From: Candidatus Omnitrophota bacterium
GTDB taxonomy: Bacteria; Omnitrophota; Gorgyraeia; Zapsychrales; Zapsychraceae
Direction: 5' to 3'
Assembly (NCBI GenBank): GCA_020632495.1
Contig: JACKFL010000005.1
Location: forward strand, 62,001 to 126,000
DNA length: 64,000 nt
Position 1 is the stretch's first letter. The number at the start of each line of letters is the position of its first letter. The notes under the pieces were generated by a model. The model was not told the origin of the DNA. It saw nothing but the letters and a program-made list of their open reading frames with translations, and did not search any database. The position numbers were made by a program, and so were the translations under genes. Of the stretch, positions 8,601-16,210 are shown one piece after another.

Positions 8601-9644
8601 GATACGGCGTGGACCTCAACCCATATCGATGACGGGACGACACTGGACAATGACCCGACGACTTCGACCATGCGCATGACTCTCAATGTGGGCTGGAATG
8701 CCTGCTCCGGCTCACCCCACGGCGCCGAGGACATCGACTACATCGCTTTTGAGGAAGGCGTACACGGAACAAACAATGCGGTTGAGTTTGATACCCAGCT
8801 GGGGGTGGACACGGTCTCCTGTTGTGACGCGGGCAACGGGTACGAGACCACCTTCACCAGCGCCTTCTCCTCCGCGCCGGAGGTTACGGTCATCAGCCAG
8901 TCGGGTGAAGACGGCGGGAACGGCAGCTACGCGGTCACCTCGACCGGCCGGGCCACCACCGCCTCCACGCATTACGGATCGGCAGACGAAGACGGGACCG
9001 GATCCGACCGTACCCATACCACAGAAAGTGTCGCACTTGTCGCCTTCGACGCCAGCTCCGGGACCATCCTGACCGACGCCTCCATCTTCGATCAAACCCA
9101 CTACCGGATATACGAGAATATCGATGCCGTCCAGCCGACGACGGCGCTGGCCGCCGAGAATACCCGGGCCGAACAGGTAACCAACGGTCAGGTCATCCGG
9201 CTGCGCATGGCGGTCCAAGTCGGCGGCACCGATCTCAGCGCTAGCGAACAGGCCTTTACCCTGCAGTACGTCGCGAGTACGAATTGCGCGGCCGAGGCCG
9301 ACGGTAGCTGGACAGATGTGGACGGAACCGGCGGCAGCGGCATCTGGCGCGGCTTCGACAACGCATCCCCGGCGGACGGCGCGACTCTGTCGGCAAACCT
9401 GCTTTCACTCAGCGACATTCGCGCCTCTTATGAAGAAGCCAACGATTCCGCCGCCAACCCGTTGTCGGCTACGGTCGGTCAACGTCTCGAATATGACTGG
9501 GTCGTTCAAAACAACGGGGCCGCGAGCGGAAACAACTATTGCTTCCGGATGGTCCTGGACGACGGTGATGCCATCCATTACTACCGTTATCCGCAGGTCC
9601 GTACGGGCGGTCCATTGCGCGGTGCGATTATAATGGTAGATTAA
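5610..9644 (+). CDS. Large secreted beta-rich repeat protein
   Basis: A 1344-residue exported protein. A signal peptide spans residues 1-26 (RQLGLSLLLAVLAMSGRTWG). Three blocks of about 150 residues (about 30-175, 176-325, 326-490) share an opening aromatic strand, a GHYLV- or GDYLF-type strand and a closing hydrophobic strand, suggesting jelly-roll modules. Two longer modules (about 495-675 and 680-860) open with RYRWRDD or HFIWRDD and share GEGRD, YSITP and SYCFR elements. A tandem beta region follows (about 865-1160). A final variant module starts YRIYENIDAVQP and ends NYCFRMVLDDGD. Thr, Ser, Asp and Gly dominate. No catalytic motif is seen, so an adhesin or surface-layer role is the best inference. 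No clear ribosome-binding site precedes the ATG. Confidence 0.8.
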   Translation: MLKRIRQLGLSLLLAVLAMSGRTWGAPGDYAIYKDITGLDTIATTATNLTWDDEVTVSGSFSITGSLDIDLEEGGHYLVLYSVPTETSGGTNRSEMQSWIRNQTTGSNLPYGRGQGYIRRAGNNDEGYNQGAAIIDVSAGDDIRIQMQRTDSNSATVRRRADKSGISVLKLDDGWDYIRTRPSSNQTFTSSTFIDLTLATDDEIDAGTFSRSGATITLGPQGHYLVTSNVSFNQNDTTNRGNLETRLTLDGTEIPGTRITAYQRGTNNTEDSMATYAGIIETTTTSQDLVIQIRREGVNTPTGLQVVAAETGITIAKLPDDAHYVRLTETGGGQDLSNSRTNITWDTADEEDTAAFDHDGTNTERINIEADGDYLFFGALYASRSGVDARETLFGEWQNSDSSAAGTDGSGLYLYGGFGQYNRGVETSGGTTLTSGASAGILMPGLASTQYIQLTQINEATNSDSTYQADRMALQGVNLDTLFIPGGTPFTRQLRYRWRDDTTALNSSGGFLAAESTELSDAQVASTYRVRLSVANAGDTVESAARQYEIQWAEASTTCGAIPSGNYVGVADSADEFAMSASTNLTDGQTVTGTLLSNTEAYSFTNGEGRDVTDTTASLGPLNASTVTELEFSITPTATAADATRYCFRVRDALAGTPLDGYATYPSLVMAAEDSTQLHFIWRDDASDLNTLSGTLGVEDSNAIASIDRGVTRRIRIAVANLGAAAEDAGRQYELEFAPKVTTCAAVSSWTGVDDTTDEFQMVDSVHISPDGESSSTGFLTLPGSYSRITGEGRDSADTSSSRGPLDTDEMVELEYSITPGETAVTGQSYCFRLYDAAAGSALDSYSVYPELTIDAVNSNRIGEFGTVSLTNNTWETVNFTNTYTNPVVVGSARYDPDTDAQREVRVRNKTSTQFDVKVDNSAGSLTATTTVDYIVMESGTFGMDSGSGTLLVQAGSENTDGTFCNTDTISGTPATVTFNPAFSGTPIVLTTVASNSDTAWTSTHIDDGTTLDNDPTTSTMRMTLNVGWNACSGSPHGAEDIDYIAFEEGVHGTNNAVEFDTQLGVDTVSCCDAGNGYETTFTSAFSSAPEVTVISQSGEDGGNGSYAVTSTGRATTASTHYGSADEDGTGSDRTHTTESVALVAFDASSGTILTDASIFDQTHYRIYENIDAVQPTTALAAENTRAEQVTNGQVIRLRMAVQVGGTDLSASEQAFTLQYVASTNCAAEADGSWTDVDGTGGSGIWRGFDNASPADGATLSANLLSLSDIRASYEEANDSAANPLSATVGQRLEYDWVVQNNGAASGNNYCFRMVLDDGDAIHYYRYPQVRTGGPLRGAIIMVD

Positions 9645-9653
9645 GGGAGCCGC

Positions 9654-10235
9654 CTATCCCCAGGCGACAGGATGCACACTAATGGTGCCGGTGAGGGTCT
9701 TGCGGTCGGCGCCGGTGCCGATTTCGAGGGTGATTTCACCGGTGAGGGTGATATCGCCGTCGCGGCCGGTGGTCTTGCCGGTGCGCTGGCGAAAAATTAT
9801 TTCTCCTTTGACGTATTTCCGGTCGGCGCCGTCTAAGATGATTGAAGAAAAGGAGTTCTCGATCTTGTAGTCCCGCGCGTTCATCATCTGCATCTTGATG
9901 GTGATCGGTGTATTTAACAGGACGTCGATATTGGAATCGAATCCGATGCGGGTCTCCAGCGGAAAGGTCCCCAGCAGATGCACGTTTTCCCCGAAGATCT
10001 CGAACGCCTCCGGATACTCTGCGGCCGCCACCGGATCGGTGACATAGACATTCATGACCGACAGCCGGTATTCCAAGGATTGTTTACCGTCCTTCAGGAT
10101 GATCTTCCAGCCGTCCGTTGGCGGTCCCTTTTCTTTCTTTCCCCCGCAGCCGCCGAGGCAGAGCAGACAGAGGCCGGTGATGAAGATGAGCGCGGTTCGC
10201 AGTCGCAACGGATTCCTTTGTGAGCTGTATCGCAT
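9654..10235 (-). CDS. Lipoprotein, function unknown
   Basis: A 193-residue lipoprotein. The N-terminus has basic residues, then a hydrophobic stretch and a lipobox (ITGLCLLCLGGCGGKKE), with lipidation expected at the Cys near residue 26. The rest is beta-rich and without a recognised domain; segments such as GEITLEIGTGADRKTLTGTI suggest a beta-sandwich. I chose the ATG at 10235 for its direct link to the signal; another ATG lies three codons upstream at 10244. The gene converges with the large secreted protein ending at 9644, with only 9 bp between the stops. Confidence 0.75.
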   Translation of the reverse strand: MRYSSQRNPLRLRTALIFITGLCLLCLGGCGGKKEKGPPTDGWKIILKDGKQSLEYRLSVMNVYVTDPVAAAEYPEAFEIFGENVHLLGTFPLETRIGFDSNIDVLLNTPITIKMQMMNARDYKIENSFSSIILDGADRKYVKGEIIFRQRTGKTTGRDGDITLTGEITLEIGTGADRKTLTGTISVHPVAWG

Positions 10236-10303
10236 GATTGTCATTATAGGGTTCCGGGCAGAGAATTGCAAACCGCGACCGGCCTCCCCGAACGAACAGC
10301 GGT

Positions 10304-10723
10304 TCAGTGATCTATCAGCTGGACCGTGACAGCCGTGCTGATTACGGCCGCGGCGGACTCGATGAGCCACTGCGTGTAGTAACCGCTCGCGGCGGCTCCC
10401 TGTTGCGCAATGGCCTGCAGCGCCACCCAGATCTGCCAGGGAAACAGCAGCGTTTCCAGATACTTGAAGGAACAGAAAAAGGCGAAATGAAAATAGAGGC
10501 CGATCAGCGTCGTCACGACTGCCGTGAGCTGATACCTTCGGGAGATCGGGACCTGTGCCTGATATAAGGCGCGCGGCACGATCCGTCCGAGGATGATCCC
10601 GTAGGCGATCGCGATAAAAAAAGACGTGCCGAACCAGTGATTGACCACGCTTAACCACGCGTACAACAACGTTAACAGCAGTACTTTCCACCACGCCTCA
10701 CGGATAAGGACCCGGATGATCAT
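10304..10723 (-). CDS. Small integral membrane protein
   Basis: A 139-residue protein with three or four hydrophobic segments (about 8-30, 32-50, 65-90 and 118-136) and almost no soluble part. The ATG at 10723 was selected because GGAGAG lies 9 nt upstream; the open frame extends further back but would overlap kptA. The C-terminal EWLIESAAA-like region (residues QWLIESAAAVISTAVTVQ) is helical. I do not recognise the family. It follows kptA by 17 bp and may be co-transcribed with it. Confidence 0.65.
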   Translation of the reverse strand: MIIRVLIREAWWKVLLLTLLYAWLSVVNHWFGTSFFIAIAYGIILGRIVPRALYQAQVPISRRYQLTAVVTTLIGLYFHFAFFCSFKYLETLLFPWQIWVALQAIAQQGAAASGYYTQWLIESAAAVISTAVTVQLIDH

Positions 10724-10740
10724 AAGCCGCCGCTCTCCTG

Positions 10741-11301
10741 CTAGCTTCCCGTTCTGTCCCCGGCAATCGCGAGAAATTTTGCCGGGACCGTATCCGTCAG
10801 CCAAACACCGTTTTCGGACCTGAAAAAGACGTGACCGTCCGCGCGCATGGCCGCGCAGTCGACGCGCAGGATTACCGGCTCTCCGTAACGCCGGCCGACC
10901 GCGTATGCCGTGGATTCGTCCACGGAGAGATGAACGTGATGCCGTTGCATCGGTTTTAAGCCGTGCACTAAAATCGCCTCAAGCGAAGCCCGCGCGGTCC
11001 CGTGAAACAGGACCGCGGGCGGTTCCTCCTCTTTCAGCTGCAAATCCACGTCGACCGAGTGGCCCTGATTGGCGCGGATACGCGCGCCGTCTTCGCTGAA
11101 CGCGTAGCGCTGCTTGGGGTCGGTCGCCACCACCGCGGCGATCAGCTCCGGGGTGAGTTTCCGGCCGTCCCGCGCCGCGCAGGTGATCAATTCATCGACC
11201 CGCGCCCAACCGTTGGCGTCCAGTTTAAGTCCGATCGCCTGCGGCTTGTGCCTGAGCACGAAGCTGAGATATTTGCTGATAGCTGTTAATCGTTCACTCA
11301 T
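10741..11301 (-). CDS. kptA: RNA 2'-phosphotransferase (Tpt1/KptA)
   Basis: A 186-residue enzyme of the KptA/Tpt1 family, which transfers an internal RNA 2'-phosphate to NAD+, giving ADP-ribose 1'',2''-cyclic phosphate. The N-terminal winged-helix part has SKYLSFVLRHKPQAIGL and GWARVDELI. The catalytic part has RIRANQGHSV, LFHGT, HHVHLS and FFRSENGVWLT, carrying the conserved Arg-His-Arg-Arg set of the family. Length is usual. The substrate in bacteria is not settled. RtcB, encoded about 7 kb away, seals ends without leaving a 2'-phosphate, so KptA is not needed for that reaction. Confidence 0.93.
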   Translation of the reverse strand: MSERLTAISKYLSFVLRHKPQAIGLKLDANGWARVDELITCAARDGRKLTPELIAAVVATDPKQRYAFSEDGARIRANQGHSVDVDLQLKEEEPPAVLFHGTARASLEAILVHGLKPMQRHHVHLSVDESTAYAVGRRYGEPVILRVDCAAMRADGHVFFRSENGVWLTDTVPAKFLAIAGDRTGS

Positions 11302-11431
11302 TCGTCCGTGTTTCTTTCCGTAGTACTTTAATTAAACCAAAATTCTGACAAATAATCACCAGTTGAGATCCCAGGACAAGGAGAAATCCGAGGATCAGTA
11401 GGATAATAATAATTGTTTTGATTTTCTTCAG
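11294..11431 (-). CDS. Possible very small single-pass membrane protein
   Basis: A 45-codon frame ends by overlapping the start of kptA (its TGA is at 11296-11294). A strong AAGGAG ribosome-binding site stands 6 nt before a CTG at 11431. There is no ATG, GTG or TTG in that position, so a rare CTG start would be required. The product would have a basic start, one hydrophobic helix (TIIIILLILGFLLVLGS) and a basic tail. The combination of ribosome-binding site, helix and overlap is suggestive; the start codon argues against it. Confidence 0.35.
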   Translation of the reverse strand: MKKIKTIIIILLILGFLLVLGSQLVIICQNFGLIKVLRKETRTNE

Positions 11432-11534
11432 GACGCTCTCCTTATGTGTGCGTCGGTGAGGTGATCGCGAAGTTCCGGCATCAAAATTCGTAATGAGCAG
11501 GTTCTGACGTTAGAATCATAAAACCGTAACCCCT

Positions 11535-12683
11535 TTACGCGCGACCGTTACCGTCCGTCATCCATTGCGCCAAGGCGGCGAATTCGGCGTCGAAGTATTC
11601 CCGGTAGTACTGCGCGTTTTCGCGGGCGCAGGCGATCCGTTCCCGCAGCCGGCCGTTCCCGCCGGTCAGCGCGCGGGCCGCCGCGGTGAAATCGGCAACA
11701 TTCGTATACGTGGCGACCTGACGTTCCAGCCGGGGCATCAGCACCAGGTTGCGGGGCACCAGCGCGGGTTTGGCGTAATTCAGCATGTGATAAGTGATGC
11801 CGGATTCCTTGGTGCGCCCGTACAACTCGCGGGTCCCGGACATCTCGTAAGAGGCCTCCAGATTGGCGAGGATCACGTCGGTGGAGCGCATCTCAGCATC
11901 GAATTCCGCGTCGGTCAGCCGTCGTTCGAAATAGCGCAGCCGTCCGTCGGTGAATTGCGCGCCGAGCTCCCGGCATCGCGTGACTATCCGCCGGTCCGAC
12001 TCCTCGGAGCCGGCCTGGCCGATGAACTTGAGATTGGCCGGGACGTCATCTCGCCACAAGTCGACAAAGGCGTCGAGGACCAGATTATAGTGGCGGCGCT
12101 TGGTATCGATGCCACCGGGTACGGCAAAGGTGACGCGGCCGTTGACCGGTTCCTCGTCCGGGGCCTCCTGCGGCCGCAAAAACGGAATGCTGAACACTGC
12201 GCCACCGTAGTTTGTCTGCGCACGGATGTATTCCTTCAGCACCGGACTGCACACCAACAGCGCGCCCATCATTCCCATGCTGCGTTTGCGAAAGGTATTG
12301 TCGCGGAAATTATCCCAATTCAAATAATAACGCGGCTGCAGCTGGGTATTCACATTGTGAACGGTCTGGATTTTGAGGACGCGCGCCGACACGGTTTGCA
12401 GCGCTCGGAAATAATGTTCCGGCCGGCCGAAACCCTCATCAAAAAAGGCCGCGTCGTGCGTGCCGATCTCATCCCGGTGACCGCGAATAATCTCCGGCAC
12501 CCGCCTGCCCTCGTCGGCCTCGACAAATGCGTGCCCCCCGCCGCCGGTCAGTCCGCGGATGGTGGTCAACATGGGCGCCGGGCCCAGAAAGGTGACCGCG
12601 CCGCCGTTCGCGTTGAAATAATCGGCCAGCGTCGCGTAATAAACCGCGTGATTGGCTATGGTGGTAAGAATGACAACGCGCAT
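11535..12683 (-). CDS. Glycosyltransferase-like protein (GT-B type)
   Basis: A 382-residue soluble protein. It opens with MRVVILTTIANHAVYYATLA, a Rossmann strand typical of the N-terminal half of GT-B enzymes. The C-terminal half contains FAVPGGIDTKRRHYNLVLDA and ANLKFIGQAGSEESDRRIV, resembling the donor-binding half of GT4-like transferases, followed by STDVILANLEASYEMSG. It lacks a clear canonical E-x7-E, so the donor is unknown and activity is inferred from fold. It starts 25 bp after the esterase-like lipoprotein gene on the same strand and probably shares its transcript. Confidence 0.6.
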   Translation of the reverse strand: MRVVILTTIANHAVYYATLADYFNANGGAVTFLGPAPMLTTIRGLTGGGGHAFVEADEGRRVPEIIRGHRDEIGTHDAAFFDEGFGRPEHYFRALQTVSARVLKIQTVHNVNTQLQPRYYLNWDNFRDNTFRKRSMGMMGALLVCSPVLKEYIRAQTNYGGAVFSIPFLRPQEAPDEEPVNGRVTFAVPGGIDTKRRHYNLVLDAFVDLWRDDVPANLKFIGQAGSEESDRRIVTRCRELGAQFTDGRLRYFERRLTDAEFDAEMRSTDVILANLEASYEMSGTRELYGRTKESGITYHMLNYAKPALVPRNLVLMPRLERQVATYTNVADFTAAARALTGGNGRLRERIACARENAQYYREYFDAEFAALAQWMTDGNGRA

Positions 12684-12708
12684 AAGTCTGCTGCTTCGTT
12701 AAACGGAT

Positions 12709-13536
12709 TTACATAAACCGGTGAAAGATCAAAAAGGCTTCGATCCCCTTCACAAAACGGTCGCCGGACGTTTGCCAGGCGTAGGCGTGATTGCCGTTCA
12801 GTGGGATAAAAGATTTCGGTTCCGGCGCGGCGCGAAACAGGCTTTCCGCCATCCGGTACGGGATGACCTCGTCGTCGGAGCTGTGCAGGATCAGCTTCGG
12901 CGCCTCGATGGCGCGGATCTTGGTGAGGGAATCCATCCGTGTCCCGATCCACGACCGCGGCACCCACGGCACGTGGAGCTTGGCCACATCCGGGATGGAC
13001 GTGAACGAAGCCTCCACGATCAGTCCGGCCACCGGCCGCTTGGCCGCGACCTCCACGGCCACCGCCCCGCCCAGTGACGCGCCGTAGACGATGATCCGGT
13101 CGGGATCGACATCGTCCCGTTTGAGCAGGTAATCATAGGCGGCGAATCCGTCAAGATACAGCCCCTCTTCGGTTGGCCGGCCCTTGCTGCGGCCGTAGCC
13201 GCGGTAATCGATGATGAACACATTCAAACCCATATCGCGAAAGAGCGCGAGCCGCTCCATCCGGTGCGAGATATTTCCGGCATTGCCGTGAAAAAACAGC
13301 ATGGTCGCCGTGTCGCCGCGCCCCTTGAGAAACCAGCCGTTGAGCCGCACCCCGTCGGCCGTCTTCAGATAGACATCTTCGTACGCGAGTCCCGCGCTCT
13401 GCGGATCCGCCTTCATCTCCCGGGAAGGAATATAGATCAGCCCGTACTCCAAGTTTGCAACCGGATTGAGTGAGGCGCAACCGGTAAGCATAGCGGTGGA
13501 TAGGATAACGCTTATCGGGAATACTGTTTGCTTCAT
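12709..13536 (-). CDS. Alpha/beta-hydrolase lipoprotein (ABHD13/BEM46-like)
   Basis: A 275-residue predicted lipoprotein hydrolase. The signal ends in a lipobox (STAMLTGCASL). The hydrolase core shows MLFFHGNAGN (oxyanion strand), DYRGYGRSKG, the nucleophile elbow YGASLGG with its Ser, an acid in HSSDDEVIPY and the catalytic His in LNGNHAYAWQ. The layout matches small esterases of the BEM46/ABHD13 group. The ATG at 13536 has AGGA 5 nt upstream; an in-frame ATG at 13542 lacks that spacing. The substrate is unknown, and the location should be the periplasmic side of a membrane. Confidence 0.8.
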   Translation of the reverse strand: MKQTVFPISVILSTAMLTGCASLNPVANLEYGLIYIPSREMKADPQSAGLAYEDVYLKTADGVRLNGWFLKGRGDTATMLFFHGNAGNISHRMERLALFRDMGLNVFIIDYRGYGRSKGRPTEEGLYLDGFAAYDYLLKRDDVDPDRIIVYGASLGGAVAVEVAAKRPVAGLIVEASFTSIPDVAKLHVPWVPRSWIGTRMDSLTKIRAIEAPKLILHSSDDEVIPYRMAESLFRAAPEPKSFIPLNGNHAYAWQTSGDRFVKGIEAFLIFHRFM

Positions 13537-13548
13537 CTTCATCCTGGG

Positions 13549-13729
13549 GTGATGCGGCCAAGTCGTGCGTGAGGGTTGAGTGCTGTTCGCTGGAAAATTA
13601 TACAAGTTCTTTTTAGGAAGCCGACGCACCGAATACGATCACCCCTCATAGTTCGACTTCGCTCACCATCTGCAATGATCGGCAAGTTCAATCCCGAGCG
13701 GAGTCGAGGGACCACTCATCACACATCAC
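13549..13729. repeat. GTGATG-type inverted array with nested REP-like element
   Basis: The left arm (about 13549-13600) carries GGGTGATG and GAGGGTTGAGTGCTG. The right arm (13709-13730) carries CCACTCATCACACATCACT. Between them sits a reverse-orientation copy of the dispersed TCCCTCGACTCCGCTCGGGA element (13651-13713). Confidence 0.5.
13651..13713 (-). repeat. Dispersed REP-like element, copy 1
   Basis: Read on the minus strand it begins GGTCCCTCGACTCCGCTCGG and ends GGTGAGCGAAGTCGAAC. Related copies lie at 35619-35684, 58447-58509 and 62922-62986. Each copy sits inside another intergenic array, which points to insertion. Confidence 0.7.
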
Positions 13730-14734
13730 TTATAAATTCCATCTCTGCGCCAGAGCCCACACTCCCTGCCCCAACAGCAAGGCCGTCGCGGCCAGGGCGG
13801 CGGCGGTTCCGTAGGCAGTCACCCAGCCCTGGGGATCCGCAGCGTACACCGGGACCTGCCCAGTGAGAAAAAACGCATCGGCAGCGGCCAGCAATCCCGT
13901 ACCCGCCACTGTACCGCAGACCAGCGCGTTTGGCAATCCTTTGCGTTTCAAAAACCGGGCCAGCGGCAGATTGATCACACCGCACACCAATCCGAACAGC
14001 GCTCCGCCGGGAATCGCCAACAGCGTCACGCCCGCCCCCTTGAACAGGAGCCGATTCAGGGCCCACATCATATCTTCTTTCAACGGATATTCCGGATACG
14101 TGGACATCGCCGTGCGGATAACCGTATACAGTGCCGCTCCGAACACCAGGGCCGTAACACCGGCCATCCCCCGGGCCATGCCCATCTGAATGACGCCGTC
14201 GTAAGTCGAATCATGCGGCTTGGACGGTTTCGGTTTGTGCCAATTCACCCGGTATTCACTGTCGAACTTCCCGGTGCAGGACAGACATTGATAGGTATAG
14301 CGGTGTTTGCAGGAACGGATCTTCCGCACCCGCACTTCATCGCCGTCGGGATGCGGCACCCGGCCCGACCCGCCGCACACCGAACAGCCGACCGTGGTTT
14401 GCACGGGCATCTCCCGGTCGAACTCGAACGCGTGCGGCATGGACGTCATTCCGCCGGAGACGACCCCGCGGCCACCGCATTCGTTGCAGTCCGCGATCCG
14501 CGGGATCACCTTGCGTTCAATGCGTTCCTTGTGATCAAAGGTCACGTGTTTGAGCAGCCGCAGCGGCGCCCATTCCTTGGCGCATTTCGGACAACGAAAG
14601 ACGTGCGGCTTAAAATCTTTCAGATCCATCGGCTCCTCAGTCTGCGCGCAGATACCGACGGGGATCAGCAGCATGAACAGCCAACCGCCGGCGAGGACGA
14701 GGGCGATGATAATATTAACAATCAATAACACCAA
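13730..14734 (-). CDS. Membrane protein with DnaJ-like and other zinc-binding Cys motifs
   Basis: A 334-residue protein. An N-terminal hydrophobic helix (about 1-28) is followed by a Cys-rich soluble part: CPKC near 48, CNECGGRG near 83, CSVCGGSG near 118 and CLSC near 155. The two CxxCxGxG units are the repeat found in the DnaJ zinc-finger domain, though no J-domain is present. The C-terminal 150 residues hold three to five transmembrane helices. Translation seems to start at a TTG at 14734 with AAAGG about 9 nt upstream; a GTG one codon later is an alternative. Function is unknown; a membrane-bound zinc-finger chaperone-like or redox role is conceivable. Confidence 0.65.
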   Translation of the reverse strand: MVLLIVNIIIALVLAGGWLFMLLIPVGICAQTEEPMDLKDFKPHVFRCPKCAKEWAPLRLLKHVTFDHKERIERKVIPRIADCNECGGRGVVSGGMTSMPHAFEFDREMPVQTTVGCSVCGGSGRVPHPDGDEVRVRKIRSCKHRYTYQCLSCTGKFDSEYRVNWHKPKPSKPHDSTYDGVIQMGMARGMAGVTALVFGAALYTVIRTAMSTYPEYPLKEDMMWALNRLLFKGAGVTLLAIPGGALFGLVCGVINLPLARFLKRKGLPNALVCGTVAGTGLLAAADAFFLTGQVPVYAADPQGWVTAYGTAAALAATALLLGQGVWALAQRWNL

Positions 14735-14762
14735 TGTTAAAACCTTTCAGGAGCGATAGGAT

Positions 14763-14876
14763 GGCCAGTCGGGATACGTTGACGGCCCGTTGGGCCAAGT
14801 TCTTAGGTAAACTCCGTAAATATTCCTGACGGCAGACTGTTCGTATCACATATCCCGTATCACGTATCCCGACTCT
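14763..14876. repeat. GGGATACG-type inverted array
   Basis: GTCGGGATACG at about 14768 pairs with CGTATCCCGAC at about 14862. The right arm repeats the word (TATCACATATCCCGTATCAC). The same family recurs at 62906-63067. It fills the gap between the zinc-finger gene and the secreted gene. Confidence 0.6.
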
Positions 14877-14889
14877 CGCCCCTTGAAGT

Positions 14890-15453
14890 TCACTTTCTCA
14901 CTGAAACCAAATACTTCCCCCTGCCCGACAGTCGGATGGTCCACTCCCCCGCCTGCGGCGCGTTGACCGTGGCGATGAGCATACGTTGAAAGGGATAAAC
15001 GATCACGCCTTCGCCGTCCTTGAGGACCCTGCCGTCGGGTTGGATGAATTCGATACGGTCTTTGGATTGAATACCGGTGAAGAAGGTAAAGTGGTACTTG
15101 TACTTCTCCACGTAAAACGGGATCTCGCATGTCCCGTCGATATCCCCGTACTTATAGAGGAGCGTCTGTGTCGACAGGACCGATTCGGCGATCACCTTGC
15201 TCGCCGCCTCGGAACCGAACTCGCCTTCCCCCCAAAAGTAAAACTCTCCGCCGGTCTGCGTGCTCAGCGCGAACATATCGAGATTCAAGGGCGGCAGGTC
15301 GCGGTGCGAGAAATTGCGTTTCACCTGATGCTGCCCGTCGGTTTGCCCGGAAGGTGGTTGGGTGGGGACTGTTGTAATGGCGACTTGCGCGCGGGCGTGC
15401 GTGTGCGCGAGGAGGATCAGGATAGCGGTTATCGGTAATATTGGTTTTCTCAT
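14890..15453 (-). CDS. Secreted protein resembling the region after a hemicentin-type VWA domain
   Basis: A 187-residue exported protein with a signal peptide at 1-22 (ITAILILLAHTHARA) and a clear ribosome-binding site (GGGAGA, 7 nt). The mature part has NLDMFALSTQTGGEFYF, IQSKDRIEFIQPDGRV and GEWTIRLSGRGKYLVSV. These resemble the segment that follows the von Willebrand A fold in hemicentin-like proteins, where a GGxFY turn leads into a beta-sandwich. No VWA core with a MIDAS motif is present. A binding or adhesion role is possible; the family call is tentative. Confidence 0.65.
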   Translation of the reverse strand: MRKPILPITAILILLAHTHARAQVAITTVPTQPPSGQTDGQHQVKRNFSHRDLPPLNLDMFALSTQTGGEFYFWGEGEFGSEAASKVIAESVLSTQTLLYKYGDIDGTCEIPFYVEKYKYHFTFFTGIQSKDRIEFIQPDGRVLKDGEGVIVYPFQRMLIATVNAPQAGEWTIRLSGRGKYLVSVRK

Positions 15454-15463
15454 TTATTCTCCC

Positions 15464-15628
15464 GGGTGGTGAGTGATGTCGTCAGGAAGTGTATGAAGTG
15501 GTGAGTGATGATCGTATTCGGTACATTTGACCAGTACTTCCCACGAGCAACACTCCCTGCGACCAACACTCCCTGTGACCAGCGCTTCCTGCGATCATCA
15601 CTCATCACACATCACTCATCCCTTATCA
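15464..15628. repeat. GTGATG-type inverted array
   Basis: The left arm contains GGTGGTGAGTGATG and GTGGTGAGTGATGATCGTAT. The right arm contains GCGATCATCACTCATCACAC. Between them is a short direct array (ACACTCCCTGCGACCA, repeated with small changes). No gene is present. Confidence 0.65.
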
Positions 15629-15988
15629 CGCCATATCCACCATCGACTTAAATCCCCCCCACATCATTCGCTTGCCGTCGAAGGGCATGTTGCCGGGGTC
15701 GCACATCGCCATCAGGCGCGGGTCGGCCATGACCTTTTTATTAACCCGGTCACGGTGGGCGCGGGATTTGTAGATGATATAGGAAAAGACAACGGTCTCG
15801 CCGTCCTTCTGTTTGACCGCCTGCGGGAACGACGTCCATTTCCCCTTCTTCACGTCGTCGGCAACACATTCCACATAATCCAGCGCGCCATATTCCATCC
15901 AGATCTTCCCCGCCTTGCGAGCGAGTTTTTTGTATTCGTCCAGTTTCTTTTTGGGGACGGGGATTAGAAAGCCGTCGATGTATTTCAT
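15626..15988 (-). CDS. DUF1428 family protein
   Basis: A 120-residue cytoplasmic protein that fits the DUF1428 (YbaA-like) family over its whole length. Characteristic segments are YIDGFLIPVPKKKLDEYKKL, YGALDYVECVADDV, SFPQAVKQKDGETVVFS and MPFDGKRMMWGGFK. The fold in this family is a ferredoxin-like alpha/beta dimer (family knowledge) and no reaction is established. A strong GGAGG precedes the ATG by 5-6 nt. It stands alone between two GTGATG-type intergenic arrays. Confidence 0.88.
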   Translation of the reverse strand: MKYIDGFLIPVPKKKLDEYKKLARKAGKIWMEYGALDYVECVADDVKKGKWTSFPQAVKQKDGETVVFSYIIYKSRAHRDRVNKKVMADPRLMAMCDPGNMPFDGKRMMWGGFKSMVDMA

Positions 15989-15996
15989 ATTTTCCT

Positions 15997-16142
15997 CCGG
16001 GTGTGATGATTGGATTTAAGGGTGATGAGTGATGTACTCAAGCAGTCCATGCGGTGATGGGTGATGGTCGTATTCGGTGTATCGGCAAATATGTCAGTTC
16101 GTCCCCCGCGATCAGCACTCATCACACATCACTCAGCACCCA
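15997..16142. repeat. GTGATG-type inverted array
   Basis: The left arm contains GGGTGATGAGTGATG and GGTGATGGGTGATGGTCGTA. The right arm contains GCGATCAGCACTCATCACAC and ATCACTCAGCACCC. It lies between the divergent DUF1428 and DNase I-fold genes. Confidence 0.6.
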
Positions 16143-16210
16143 AGCGGATAGTCAAAATAATCACCTTTTTCCTTCCTTCATGCCTTACGTAACTTACAAT
16201 AAAAAGCACC

